Source: Sphingopyxis sp. (GTDB taxonomy: Bacteria; Pseudomonadota; Alphaproteobacteria; Sphingomonadales; Sphingomonadaceae). Taken from it: a DNA stretch of 29,621 bases. The number at the start of each line of letters is the position of its first letter. Position 1 is the first letter of the stretch. The stretch is from positions 1 through 29,621 of the forward strand of contig JACEST010000005.1 of NCBI GenBank assembly GCA_013911715.1, given 5' to 3'. A model generated the notes under the pieces. The model did not search any database. It saw nothing but the letters and a program-made list of their open reading frames with translations, and was not told where the DNA came from. A program made the position numbers and the translations under genes. Shown piece after piece: positions 1 to 8,197 of the stretch.

Positions 1-1772
1 CCGCCACCCTCCTCCCCCTCCTCAAATCGACGTTCGGGTTCGACGGTTTTCGCGGGCGGCAGGCCGAGGTGCTCGACCGGGTGATGGCGCGGCAGCATGC
101 CCTCGCTGTGATGCCGACGGGGGCGGGGAAATCGCTGACCTATCAGCTGCCCGCGCTGGCGCTCGATGGCACGGTGGTGGTGATCTCGCCGCTGATCGCG
201 CTGATGCACGACCAATTGCGCGGGGCGTTGGCTGCGGGCATCCGCGCGGCGACGCTGACAAGTGTGGACACGGATCAGGCTGAAACGGTGGCGCGGCTGC
301 GCGCTGGTGACCTCGACCTGCTGTATGTCGCACCCGAACGCGCAACGCGCGGCGCTTTTGCTGAACTGCTGAGCGAAGCTCGGATCGCATTATTCGCTAT
401 CGACGAAGCGCATTGCGTGTCTGAATGGGGGCATGATTTCCGCCCCGATTATCGCGGCCTCAGGCCCCTTCTCGACCGCTTCGGCGCTGTGCCGCGGCTC
501 GCGCTGACCGCCACTGCCGATGCGCACACCCGCGCCGACATTTTGGTGCAGCTGGGGATCCCCGAGGACGGGCTGATCCTCGCCGGGTTTGACCGGCCCA
601 ACATCCGCTACGCTATGATGCCGCGCACTAATCCGCTGCGCCAGCTGACCGACATTTTGGCCGAACATCCCGGCCCCGGCATCGTCTATGTGCCGACGCG
701 CAAAAAGGCCGAAGACATCGCCGACGGGCTGGCGCGCGCAACCGGGCGGCCGGTAGCGCCCTATCATGCCGGGCTTGACCCCGATGTGCGCGCGAACACC
801 CAAAGCCGCTTTGTCGCGTCGGAAGACGGCGTCGTGGTCGCCACGGTCGCGTTCGGGATGGGCATCGACAAACCCGATGTACGCTTTGTCGCGCACGCCG
901 GCATCCCCAAATCGATCGAGGGCTTTTATCAGGAAACGGGCCGCGCGGGGCGCGATGGCGATCCGGCGCTGGCGATCATGCTGTGGGGCGCGGGCGATTT
1001 TGCGACCGCGCGCGCGCGGCTGGCCGAGCTGCCCGAAGAACGGGTGGACGGCGAGCGCGTCCGATTGAACGCCCTCGCCGCATTGGTCGAAGCGACCGGG
1101 TGCCGCCGCCAGATTTTGCTGGCGCATTTTGGCGAGACCGGCGCGCTGCCGTGTGGCAATTGCGACAATTGTATCAGCCCGCCCAAGGGGGCCGATGCGA
1201 CCGAGCTCGCGCGCAAATTATTGTCGGCGGTCTATCGCACCGGGCAGAGCTATGGCCTGGGCCATGTCATGAAGGTGCTGACGGGCGAGGCCGACGAGCG
1301 CGTCGCCGCGCGCGGGCATGACCAATTGTCGGTGTTCGGCATTGTCGGTGCCGACGATGCCGCGCTGCTGCGCCCGCTCGCGCGCAGCCTGACCGCGCAG
1401 GATGCGCTGCGCCAGACCGAGCATGGCGGCTGGATGCTCGGCCCGGCGGCGCGCGCGATTTTGAAAGGCGAGGCGAGCGTGGGCCTCGCGCTGCAACCCG
1501 AACGCGCGCGCCGGGCCAAGCGCGGGAGCGCGGCGGGCGGCGGCGTCAATCCGGTTGGCGATCCGCTGTTCGATGCCCTGCGCGCGGCGCGGCGCGATCT
1601 GGCGAGCGAAGCCGGGGTGCCGCCTTATGTCATTGCGCACGACAGCGTGCTGCGCGAATTGACCGCACGGCGGCCGACGAGCCTTGCAGCGCTCGCCGAT
1701 ATCCCCGGCCTCGGCGCGCGCAAGATCGCCGCTTATGGCGACGCGTTGCTTGCGGTTGTCCGCCAATTTTGA
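1..1772 (+). CDS. recQ: ATP-dependent DNA helicase RecQ (5' end cut by window)
   Basis: RecQ is a 3'-5' superfamily 2 DNA helicase used in recombination and stalled-fork repair. The reading frame is already open at base 3 and encodes the usual N-terminal FGFDGFRGRQ region, so the start lies just outside the window; the internal start at 69 would delete this conserved part. Visible in order are Walker A (PTGAGKS), the DEAH box in AIDEAHCVSEWGHDFRP, motif VI (QETGRAGRDG), the RecQ zinc-binding cysteines (CRRQ, then CGNCDNC), a winged-helix region, and a C-terminal HRDC domain ending in a helix-hairpin-helix-like IPGLGARK. About 589 residues are present, close to full length for the family. The TGA stop is at 1770-1772. 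No operon partner is seen downstream. Confidence 0.95.
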   Translation, partial: ATLLPLLKSTFGFDGFRGRQAEVLDRVMARQHALAVMPTGAGKSLTYQLPALALDGTVVVISPLIALMHDQLRGALAAGIRAATLTSVDTDQAETVARLRAGDLDLLYVAPERATRGAFAELLSEARIALFAIDEAHCVSEWGHDFRPDYRGLRPLLDRFGAVPRLALTATADAHTRADILVQLGIPEDGLILAGFDRPNIRYAMMPRTNPLRQLTDILAEHPGPGIVYVPTRKKAEDIADGLARATGRPVAPYHAGLDPDVRANTQSRFVASEDGVVVATVAFGMGIDKPDVRFVAHAGIPKSIEGFYQETGRAGRDGDPALAIMLWGAGDFATARARLAELPEERVDGERVRLNALAALVEATGCRRQILLAHFGETGALPCGNCDNCISPPKGADATELARKLLSAVYRTGQSYGLGHVMKVLTGEADERVAARGHDQLSVFGIVGADDAALLRPLARSLTAQDALRQTEHGGWMLGPAARAILKGEASVGLALQPERARRAKRGSAAGGGVNPVGDPLFDALRAARRDLASEAGVPPYVIAHDSVLRELTARRPTSLAALADIPGLGARKIAAYGDALLAVVRQF

Positions 1773-1898
1773 CTCTGGCCAATTTTGGTATCGGCTGGCC
1801 GCTTTTGAAAACTGACAGGATTCCAGCAGGACAAGCGCCCAAGCCGCTTGCTGCCGCCGCGCATTTGGCGTGACTGGCAACGCGAAGGAATCAGGACA

Positions 1899-2198
1899 AT
1901 GAAAATTCGGCTTTGGGCTCTCCCGCTCGCCCTGTCTGCCTTCATGGCACCGGCTGTTCACGCCGCTAACCAAATAGAAACGACGTTGCGGATCGACATT
2001 TCCGACATCGCGCCCGGCGACCGCAGCCGGGTTGAACGGCGGGTCGGTCGTGCCATCCGCGAATTTTGTCGCAGCGAAGCGTCCAACATCGATCCCCGCG
2101 CGCGGCGGGCGGAGCGACGATGCGTCGCCGAACATCGTCAGGATCTGGCGGCGCAACTCGATTCGCGCGCGCAATTGGCGGCATTGGCCCGCCGCTAG
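1899..2198 (+). CDS. Small secreted UrcA-like protein
   Basis: This is a 99-residue protein with a clear Sec signal peptide: a KIR n-region, a hydrophobic core, and likely cleavage after PAVHA near residue 22. The mature part is short, charged and Arg-rich, and has two cysteines (REFCRS and RRCVAEH) about 20 residues apart. That pattern matches UrcA-family proteins, which are common in sphingomonads and caulobacters and have no defined function. The ATG at 1899 is chosen over the upstream in-frame start at 1848 because it has AAGGA at 1885-1889 with good spacing and puts the signal peptide at the N-terminus. It stands alone between recQ and an AraC regulator. The family call rests on pattern only. 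Confidence 0.7.
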   Translation: MKIRLWALPLALSAFMAPAVHAANQIETTLRIDISDIAPGDRSRVERRVGRAIREFCRSEASNIDPRARRAERRCVAEHRQDLAAQLDSRAQLAALARR

Positions 2199-2220
2199 AG
2201 CGTCCAATGCGCCGTTGCCT

Positions 2221-2255
2221 GCCGCTGGCGCTGCTTGCCCTGTAGCGCTGGCGGC
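2221..2255 (+). terminator. Stem-loop after UrcA-like gene, possible weak terminator
   Basis: GCCGCTGGCGCT (2221-2232) can pair over 12 bp, with two G-U wobbles, with AGCGCTGGCGGC (2244-2255), leaving an 11-base loop. It lies 22 bases after the stop of the UrcA-like gene. The T run after it is poor (AACGTTTCG), so intrinsic termination is uncertain; it may only protect the 3' end. Confidence 0.3.
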
Positions 2256-2317
2256 AACGTTTCGCGCTTTGGTGCGGCAATTTTGACGGCGCGGCGTTAT
2301 GCTCTAGTAACACAGCA

Positions 2318-3361
2318 ATGACGAATTTTGCGCTCCTCGATTTGATGATTCGCGGCGGATCGCTGGCGTTGCTGGCGTTGTGGAGCTGGGTGCTGGTCCG
2401 CGATCACCGCGCGCAGCTGGCGGCGCGGGTGGCCGTCGCGATGAACGCCAGCATCGCGGCGCATATCATCGGTACCATGGCCCCGCCACTGGGCAGCAAT
2501 CCGCTCGACCCGCTGTTCGAACTGGGGGCGGTGTGCGTGCCCGCGCTGTTCTGGATTTTCGCGCGCACCTGGTTCAACGATGCCGCGCGGGTGGGATGGA
2601 GCGGCTGGCTGGCGATCATGACCAGCATGGTGATGGTGTCGCTGGTGCTGGTCAGTATTGAACCGCGCACGCAGCTATTCTATGTCGCCGCGCCGACGAT
2701 GCGCGTGCTAATGTTCGCCTTTGCGACGCTGGGCCTTTGGGAAGCGTGGCGCGGGCGCGACGGCGATCTGGTCGAGGAACGGCGATCGATGCGATTGGCG
2801 CTGGTGGGTGCCGTTGGCGCGTTCGTCATTCTGACCAATGCGGTCGAGGTGCTTGTGTATAGTGATCTCGCGCCCGATTATTGGCGTTCGCTGATCGAGT
2901 TGGGCGTTTTGCTGCTGACTTTCGGCTTTTGCGCAGCGATGTTCAACATCAGCCAGCCGCTGCTGTTCAGCGCGGCCAGTACCGCACCGTTGCGACCCCG
3001 CGCCGCGCTGCCCGAGGATGACGCGATTGTCGCGCGGCTGCGCGCACATATGCAGGAAAGACTCGTGTGGCGTGATGAGACGCTGACCATCGCGGCGTTG
3101 GCGGCGCAGCTCGGCGAGCCCGAATATCGCTTGCGCCGCGCGATCAACGGCACGCTGGGGCACCGCAACTTTGCGCAATTTCTGAACGGATACCGGCTGG
3201 CCGAGGTCAAGGCCGCGTTGGCCGATCCGGCGCAGCGCGAAGTGCCGATATTGACGATCGCGCTCGACGCCGGATTCGGCTCGCTCGGCCCCTTCAACCG
3301 GGCGTTCCGCGAAGCCGAGGGGATGACGCCGAGCGAATATCGCGCGCGCGCCGCTGGCTGA
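2318..3361 (+). CDS. AraC-family regulator with membrane-embedded N-terminal domain
   Basis: This is a 347-residue protein. Residues about 1-220 contain six to seven hydrophobic segments (for example SLALLALWSWVLV, AIMTSMVMVSLVLV and LIELGVLLLTFGF) and no recognisable cytoplasmic ligand-binding cupin. Residues about 250-343 form an AraC/XylS double helix-turn-helix: LTIAALAAQLG, then ILTIALDAGFGSLGPFNRAFREAEGMTPSEYR, which matches the family signature. It is therefore a membrane-anchored transcription factor, presumably sensing a membrane or periplasmic signal. No strong Shine-Dalgarno precedes the ATG. It is 105 bases upstream of, and on the same strand as, a sterol desaturase gene, a plausible but unproven target. 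The DNA-binding domain is certain; the signal is unknown. Confidence 0.88.
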   Translation: MTNFALLDLMIRGGSLALLALWSWVLVRDHRAQLAARVAVAMNASIAAHIIGTMAPPLGSNPLDPLFELGAVCVPALFWIFARTWFNDAARVGWSGWLAIMTSMVMVSLVLVSIEPRTQLFYVAAPTMRVLMFAFATLGLWEAWRGRDGDLVEERRSMRLALVGAVGAFVILTNAVEVLVYSDLAPDYWRSLIELGVLLLTFGFCAAMFNISQPLLFSAASTAPLRPRAALPEDDAIVARLRAHMQERLVWRDETLTIAALAAQLGEPEYRLRRAINGTLGHRNFAQFLNGYRLAEVKAALADPAQREVPILTIALDAGFGSLGPFNRAFREAEGMTPSEYRARAAG

Positions 3362-3466
3362 TTCCGGAATCGACTAGCCGGATTTGATGGGCGGTGGGCC
3401 AAGGCTAGGCGAAGGCGGCATAGACGCGGTTAGGCGCTCTCCAGACAGCCACCTATAGGATATGTC

Positions 3467-4282
3467 ATGCTCGATCAGTTTCCCCCCTTTCGCATCTTGG
3501 CCGACAAGGCCCATATCATTTTTGCTTTTGATTTCGGTCGCTATCTGATCGCCGCAGCGGTGACTGCGCTGGTGGTGTGGGGCCTGCGCCGCACCCGGCT
3601 GGCGTCGCGCAAGATCCAGGCGCGCGAGGCGACGTCCGCCGACATTCGGCGCGAGTTTCAGCAATCGCTGCAAAGCATCTTGGTCTATGTCGTCGCTTCC
3701 TGCTTTATCATCTGGGGCGTCGATGCCGGGGTGCTGCACCGGTTCGAGGGCAGTTTCGGGCTGGCGACTGACATGGCGCTGATCGCCGCGATGATCATCG
3801 CGCATGATGCCTATTTTTACTGGGCGCACCGTTTCATGCACCACCCCAAGCTGTTCAAAACTTTCCACCGCGCGCATCATAAATCGGTCACCCCGACGCC
3901 ATGGGCGGCCTACAGCTTTGCCATGCCCGAGGCGGCGGTGATGGTGTTGTTTGTCCCGCTGTGGCTGTATTTTGTTGCAACGCCGGGCTGGGTGATGTTC
4001 GTCTGGCTGAATTTCCAGATCATCCGCAACGCCATGGGCCATGCGGGTTTCGAATTTTTCCCACGCTGGTGGCTTGCGAGCCCGCTTACGCGCTGGATCA
4101 ACACCACGACGCACCATGACCTGCATCATAATGGCAGCTTCAATCATAACTACGGCCTCTATTTCACCTGGTGGGACAAATGGATGGGGACCGAGCATCC
4201 CAAATATGCGCAGCGCTTTGCCGAAGTGGTGGGGCGCGAGGCCCGCCCGGCGGCCAGCGCGCCACAGGCAACGACCGCGTGA
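3467..4282 (+). CDS. Sterol desaturase / fatty acid hydroxylase family protein (copy 1)
   Basis: This is a 271-residue integral-membrane di-iron oxygenase of the fatty acid hydroxylase superfamily. Members hydroxylate or desaturate lipids such as sterols, carotenoids, sphingoid or ornithine lipids, using O2 and electrons from a reductase. The His clusters expected for the di-iron site are present: H113 and H121RFMH125, H134RAHH138, H192, and HHDLHH at 216-221. Hydrophobic segments lie around residues 25-40, 70-90, 103-120 and 155-180. The ATG is preceded by AGGAT. Its transcription unit is closed by a strong terminator at 4312-4343. The upstream AraC-type gene may control it. The lipid substrate cannot be read from the sequence. 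Confidence 0.88.
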   Translation: MLDQFPPFRILADKAHIIFAFDFGRYLIAAAVTALVVWGLRRTRLASRKIQAREATSADIRREFQQSLQSILVYVVASCFIIWGVDAGVLHRFEGSFGLATDMALIAAMIIAHDAYFYWAHRFMHHPKLFKTFHRAHHKSVTPTPWAAYSFAMPEAAVMVLFVPLWLYFVATPGWVMFVWLNFQIIRNAMGHAGFEFFPRWWLASPLTRWINTTTHHDLHHNGSFNHNYGLYFTWWDKWMGTEHPKYAQRFAEVVGREARPAASAPQATTA

Positions 4283-4311
4283 ACTGAGCGAACCTTCACG
4301 CTTGTCAGTAG

Positions 4312-4343
4312 GGGGCGGCGATCCTATCGTCGCCCCTCTTTTT
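4312..4343 (+). terminator. Strong intrinsic terminator after desaturase copy 1
   Basis: GGGGCGGCGAT (4312-4322) pairs with ATCGTCGCCCC (4326-4336) over 11 bp with one G-U wobble and a 3-base loop, followed by TCTTTTTG. It lies 29 bases after the desaturase stop and 21 bases before the next start codon, so it separates copy 1 from the four-gene chain that follows. Confidence 0.82.
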
Positions 4344-4364
4344 GTTGCCAGTTGAAAGCCGACC

Positions 4365-4793
4365 ATGTTCCGCCGCTTGACCGACGATTTCCATGTCGCG
4401 CCGCAGATTGAACTGGCGGATATTGCCGTGGCGGCGGCGCAGGGCTTTGCGCTGGTCATCAACAACCGTCCCGACGGCGAAGAGCCCGATGCGCCGCAGG
4501 GCGATGCGGTGGCGGCGGCGGCTGCCGCAGCGGGGCTGGCCTATGTCGCAATTCCGGTCGGGCACGGCGGGTTTAGCGCGGCGCAGCTTGACGCGCTTGA
4601 TGCCGCCCGCGCGGCGCATCCGGGAAAGGCACTCGCCTATTGCCGTTCGGGCACACGCTCGACCCATTTGTGGGCGCTCGCCTGCGCGCGCCAAGGGGCC
4701 GACGTCGATGAACTTTGCGGCTGCGCGGCGGGGGTCGGCTATGACCTCGCGATGCTGCGGCCGATCATGACCAGTTTGAGCGCGGGCGCATGA
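4365..4793 (+). CDS. DUF442 / TIGR01244-type phosphatase-like or sulfurtransferase-like protein
   Basis: This is a 142-residue soluble protein of the DUF442 family, which folds like dual-specificity phosphatases and carries a rhodanese-like active loop. The diagnostic loop is C93RSGTRS near the end of AYCRSGTRST. The N-terminal part (FHVAPQIELADIAVAAAQGF followed by VINNRPDGEE) matches the family's usual start. The same domain is fused to persulfide dioxygenase-like hydrolases in some bacteria, so a role in sulfur or persulfide chemistry is possible. Here it is free-standing and heads a chain of four overlapping genes that includes a membrane di-iron enzyme. The next gene overlaps it by 4 bases (ATGA). 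The enzymatic reaction is unproven. Confidence 0.82.
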   Translation: MFRRLTDDFHVAPQIELADIAVAAAQGFALVINNRPDGEEPDAPQGDAVAAAAAAAGLAYVAIPVGHGGFSAAQLDALDAARAAHPGKALAYCRSGTRSTHLWALACARQGADVDELCGCAAGVGYDLAMLRPIMTSLSAGA

Positions 4794-5206
4794 TGGACTG
4801 GCAGATCGAGGCGCTCAAGCTCGCCGGATCGCTGCTTGCGGTGTTCGCCGTGGCGTGGCTGGTGAGCAAGATGCGGCTCGGCGGCGAGGCGCGCATCCGC
4901 GACGCGGCGCACGCGATCCAGCTCGCCGAAGACGCCGAGGTGGGTTTCGGCGGGGTCGAAGTCGGGCTTGACCGCGCGGGCTATGCCGCGCTGGTGCGCA
5001 ATGCCGCGGGGCGGCAAATGCTGATCCGCGCGCACGGCGTGCAGTTCGCTGCGCGCGAGGTTGATACGGGCTTCAGCGGACGGCTCGACAAGGAATATCT
5101 GACCCTAACCGCGCCCGAACGCACTTTTGGCAGCGTGACGCTGCGCCTCGGCAAAGACGCCGGGCTATGGGCCAGCCGGATGCGCGACGTGACGAGGTCC
5201 GCCTGA
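4790..5206 (+). CDS. Membrane-anchored protein of unknown function
   Basis: I do not recognise this 138-residue protein. One N-terminal membrane segment (about residues 10-26, LKLAGSLLAVFAVAWLV) is followed by a soluble domain rich in Ala, Gly and charged residues, with no Cys or obvious metal site. Such topology fits a membrane-tethered accessory protein with its bulk in the cytoplasm (positive KMR after the helix) or the periplasm. The start ATG at 4790 overlaps the DUF442 stop (ATGA), and its own TGA shares a base with the ATG of the second desaturase, so the three genes are probably translationally coupled. A possible role is as a partner of the neighbouring desaturase; that is inference from position alone. 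Confidence 0.75.
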   Translation: MMDWQIEALKLAGSLLAVFAVAWLVSKMRLGGEARIRDAAHAIQLAEDAEVGFGGVEVGLDRAGYAALVRNAAGRQMLIRAHGVQFAAREVDTGFSGRLDKEYLTLTAPERTFGSVTLRLGKDAGLWASRMRDVTRSA

Positions 5207-6114
5207 TGCCGCCCAGTTTCAGCCCGGTCGATTTTGCCATCCCCGCGTTCATCCTGCTGATCCTGATCGAGATGGTGGTGGCGCGGCGGCGCGACCCGAC
5301 GCGTTACGAGGCGCGCGACACGCTGACATCGCTGCTGCTCGGCACGGGCAGCACCGTGGCCAGCGTGCTCACCGGCGGGATCATATTCGGTCTCGCCTTA
5401 TGGCTTTATGAGCACCGCTTGTTCGACATGGGCTGGGCGTGGTGGGCGTGGGCGCTGTGCTTCGTGCTCGACGATCTCGCCTATTATTGGGCGCACCGCA
5501 CCGGGCACCGCGTGCGCTGGTTCTGGGCGGCGCATGTCAATCATCATTCGAGCCAGCATTATAATCTGTCGACGGCGCTGCGGCAAACCTGGACCGGATT
5601 TTTCGCGCTATCCTTCATCTTCCGCATTCCGCTGGCCCTTATCGGTTTCCATCCGGCGATGATCATCTTTTGCGGCGCGCTGAACCTGATCTACCAATTC
5701 TGGATTCATACCGAGGCGATCGGGCGGCTGCCCGCATGGTTCGAAGCGGTGATGAACACCCCCTCGCACCACCGTGTCCACCACGCGGTCAATCCGCGCT
5801 ATCTCGACCGCAATTATGCCGGGGTGTTCATCATCTGGGACCGGATGCTTGGCACGTTCGTGCGCGAGGAAGACAGCGATCCGGTGCGTTATGGCATCGT
5901 CAAGCAGCTCGGCAGTTTCAATATACTGTGGGCGGCGTTCCACGAATGGATCGGCATCGCGCGCGACCTGTGGGCCGCGCCGTGGCGGTATAAACTGGGT
6001 TATCTGTGGCGTGAGCCGGGCTGGACCCACGACGGCTCGCGACTGACCAGCGGCATGATCCGTGCGCGGTGGCGGGACGCGGAACGGTCGGCCGACCAGT
6101 TGTCAGAATCATAG
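5206..6114 (+). CDS. Sterol desaturase / fatty acid hydroxylase family protein (copy 2)
   Basis: This is a 302-residue integral-membrane di-iron oxygenase. The His motifs are H97RTGH101, H110VNHH114, H168 and H188HRVHH193, the canonical HX3H, HX2HH, H, HX2HH set. Hydrophobic segments lie near residues 10-25, 45-68, 77-95 and 130-165. The start is taken as the ATG at 5206, which overlaps the upstream stop (TGATG); a start at 5167 would add 13 residues inside the neighbour with no membrane-protein character. It diverges clearly from copy 1 (302 vs 271 residues, different motif context: SSQHYN here, KSVTP there), so it is not a recent duplicate. It resembles bacterial sterol desaturase-like hydroxylases generally; the substrate is unknown. 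Confidence 0.88.
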   Translation: MPPSFSPVDFAIPAFILLILIEMVVARRRDPTRYEARDTLTSLLLGTGSTVASVLTGGIIFGLALWLYEHRLFDMGWAWWAWALCFVLDDLAYYWAHRTGHRVRWFWAAHVNHHSSQHYNLSTALRQTWTGFFALSFIFRIPLALIGFHPAMIIFCGALNLIYQFWIHTEAIGRLPAWFEAVMNTPSHHRVHHAVNPRYLDRNYAGVFIIWDRMLGTFVREEDSDPVRYGIVKQLGSFNILWAAFHEWIGIARDLWAAPWRYKLGYLWREPGWTHDGSRLTSGMIRARWRDAERSADQLSES

Positions 6115-6401
6115 TGCCCGACCGTATTGCCGATTGGAAATATTGGGATGCCGCCGCTCTGGTGGCCGCCATTTTGGTGTTCGTGCTGTTGCTGTTGGCC
6201 CACGAAGGACCACCTGACTTTGTTGGTTGGGCGCTGCTCGGCGGTGCGCTGGTGATTTTCGCATTTGGCACCTTTTTCAGTTCGCGTCAGGGTGATGCTC
6301 GACTTTCCAAGACTGGCGGCCTCTTGATTGTGATAGGCATCGTCGTCGCCTTGCCGGCGATCTTCCTTACAATTGCATGCCTGCTGGGCGACTGCGTCTG
6401 A
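6114..6401 (+). CDS. Small two- to three-helix membrane protein
   Basis: This unrecognised protein is about 95 residues long and has three hydrophobic stretches (AALVAAILVFVLLLLA, VGWALLGGALVIFAFGTFF and LLIVIGIVVALPAIFLTIACLL). I take GTG at 6114 as the start because it overlaps the preceding TAG (TAGTG), continuing the tight spacing of this chain, and because the protein begins sensibly (PDRIADWKYWD) just before the first helix. An in-frame ATG at 6069 would overlap the desaturase by 46 bases. Two cysteines near the C-terminus (ACLLGDC) are notable. It may be a subunit or scaffold for the membrane desaturase, but no function is assigned. Confidence 0.6.
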   Translation: MPDRIADWKYWDAAALVAAILVFVLLLLAHEGPPDFVGWALLGGALVIFAFGTFFSSRQGDARLSKTGGLLIVIGIVVALPAIFLTIACLLGDCV

Positions 6402-6492
6402 CCGGGAAAGCGATGGTTCACACTTGTCAGAGCATCTAATGACATTCATGTAAGTATAAAGCAGTGAGCAATAAGGCTGCACGGGAGAGACC

Positions 6493-8079
6493 ATGGACGA
6501 GTATGACATCATCGTCGTTGGCGGCGGCAGCGGCGGCAGCGCGGCCGCCGGACGGCTGAGCGAGGGCGGGAAATATAGTGTCTGTCTGGTCGAAGCGGGC
6601 GGCCGCAACACTGGCTATCGCACCATCGTCCCTGGCTTTGTGGCGTTTCAGACCGACAAGACCGCCTGGAAATTTGATACGGTGCCGCAGGCGGGCCTGA
6701 ACGGGCGGTTGGGGTTTCAGCCGCGCGGGCGCGGGCTGGGCGGGACGAGCGCGATCAACGGCATGGTCTATATCCGCGGCAATGCCTGGGACTATGACAA
6801 TTGGGCGGCGCTGGGGTGCGCGGGCTGGTCCTATGCCGATGTCCTGCCCTGGTTCAAACGGTCCGAGTGCAATATTCGCGGCGGCGATGATTTTCATGGT
6901 GGCGACGGGCCGCTGTGGGTCAGCGAGCAAGTGTCGCCCTATCAAGGCTCGATCGACTTTGTCGAAGCCGCAGCTTCGCTGCAAATCCCGCGCAATGATG
7001 ATTTCAACGGTGCCCGCCAGGCCGGCGTTGGCCTGTATCAGGTGACGCAGAAAAACGGCGAACGCTGGACTTCTGCGCGTGCCTATGTCGAGCCGAACCG
7101 CGCGCGCGACAATCTGACCGTGCTGACCAATGTCACCGTCGAGCGCGTGCTTTTCGATGGCCAGCGCGCGAGCGGCATTGCTTGCCGAGAAGGCCGCACC
7201 TCGCGACGGATCAGCGCCCGGCGCGCGGTTGTATTGGCGGGTGGTGCGTTCGGGACGCCGCAATTGCTGATGCTGTCGGGCATCGGTCCCGCCGATCATT
7301 TGCGCGAACATGGCATCGATGTGCTGGTCGATCGCCCGGCCGTCGGCAGCGACCTGCAGGACCATCTCGACTATTCGATCGTCTTTGAATGCGACGACAC
7401 CAGCTTCATGGGCCAGACTCTGACGGGTCTCAAAAATTCGGCCATGGCGGTGGTGCAGTGGTTCTGGAAGCGATCGGGCAAGATGACGACCAACTATGCC
7501 GAAGGCGGCGGCTTTGTAACGGTCGACCCGGCCTCGCCCGCGCCCGACATCCAGTTCCATTTCTTCCCTGTCGCGCTCGAGGATCATGGCCGCACCATAG
7601 TGAAATCGCACGGATTCAGCCTGCACGTCTGTGTGCTGCGCCCGCACAGCCGCGGCACCGTCCGACTCGCATCGACGGATGCTGCCGCCGCGCCGCTGAT
7701 CGACCCGAATTTCTTGGCGGACGACCGCGATATCGAGCTGCTGAAAAAGGGCATCAGGCTCGGCTATCGCATCATGGACGCGCCGCCGCTGACCAAATAT
7801 GCGGGCCGCGACCGCAACCCGGTCAACCTCAACGATGATGCGGCGCTGGAGGCGGCGATCCGCGCGCGCGGCGACACCATCTATCACCCTGTCGGCACGG
7901 CGCGCATGGGCAGCGATGACGCCGCCGTCGTCGATCCCCGCCTGCGCGTGCGCGGGGTTGACGGGCTCTATGTCGCCGACGCCAGCATCATGCCGCGGCT
8001 GATTTCGGGCAACACCAATGCGCCGAGCATCATGATTGGTGAGCGCTGCGCCGATTTTATCGCGGCTGATTTGGGCTGA
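6493..8079 (+). CDS. GMC-family FAD oxidoreductase (choline/alcohol dehydrogenase type)
   Basis: This is a 528-residue flavoprotein of the glucose-methanol-choline family, which oxidises alcohols to aldehydes with FAD. The N-terminal dinucleotide fold reads IIVVGGGSGGSAAAGRL with the acidic VEAGG afterwards. GMC signatures follow: GRGLGGTSAINGMVYIRG, GAFGTPQLLMLSGIG, and the C-terminal catalytic pair H465 (in YHPVGTARMG) and Asn in GNTN (507/509). The length is normal for choline dehydrogenase-like bacterial members. GGGAGAG precedes the ATG. No betaine-aldehyde dehydrogenase or BetI regulator is near, so choline is not implied; other alcohols, including polyethylene glycol or terpene alcohols, are possible. 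It converges with a TonB receptor gene. Confidence 0.92.
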   Translation: MDEYDIIVVGGGSGGSAAAGRLSEGGKYSVCLVEAGGRNTGYRTIVPGFVAFQTDKTAWKFDTVPQAGLNGRLGFQPRGRGLGGTSAINGMVYIRGNAWDYDNWAALGCAGWSYADVLPWFKRSECNIRGGDDFHGGDGPLWVSEQVSPYQGSIDFVEAAASLQIPRNDDFNGARQAGVGLYQVTQKNGERWTSARAYVEPNRARDNLTVLTNVTVERVLFDGQRASGIACREGRTSRRISARRAVVLAGGAFGTPQLLMLSGIGPADHLREHGIDVLVDRPAVGSDLQDHLDYSIVFECDDTSFMGQTLTGLKNSAMAVVQWFWKRSGKMTTNYAEGGGFVTVDPASPAPDIQFHFFPVALEDHGRTIVKSHGFSLHVCVLRPHSRGTVRLASTDAAAAPLIDPNFLADDRDIELLKKGIRLGYRIMDAPPLTKYAGRDRNPVNLNDDAALEAAIRARGDTIYHPVGTARMGSDDAAVVDPRLRVRGVDGLYVADASIMPRLISGNTNAPSIMIGERCADFIAADLG

Positions 8080-8094
8080 CGCCGCCGCCTTGCC

Positions 8095-8145
8095 GCAGCA
8101 TTACGAATCGCGGTTATGCTGCACTTTGCGGCATCAAAATGCCGC
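8095..8145. repeat. Two inverted repeats downstream of the GMC gene
   Basis: GCAGCAT (8095-8101) pairs with ATGCTGC (8116-8122) across a 14-base loop, and GCGGCAT (8128-8134) pairs with ATGCCGC (8139-8145) across CAAA. Neither has a T run on either strand, so they are not clear intrinsic terminators. They may stabilise the GMC mRNA 3' end or support Rho-dependent termination. Confidence 0.4.
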
Positions 8146-8164
8146 GCCCAAGCGTTGAAAAGAC

Positions 8165-8197
8165 AAAAAAAGAGGGCCGGGACTTGCGTCCCGGCCC
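8165..8197 (-). terminator. Intrinsic terminator for the TonB receptor gene
   Basis: On the minus strand a perfect 10-bp stem (GGGCCGGGAC with GTCCCGGCCC; plus-strand arms 8174-8183 and 8188-8197) with a 4-base loop is followed by CTC and then seven T residues. It lies about 105 bases past the receptor stop codon. On the plus strand there is no T run, so it serves the minus-strand gene. Confidence 0.87.

Noticed and set aside
6424..6460. Possible promoter before the GMC gene (TTGTCA and TATAAA)
   Set aside because: The two boxes are 25 bases apart, too far for a standard sigma-70 promoter, and no better pairing was found.
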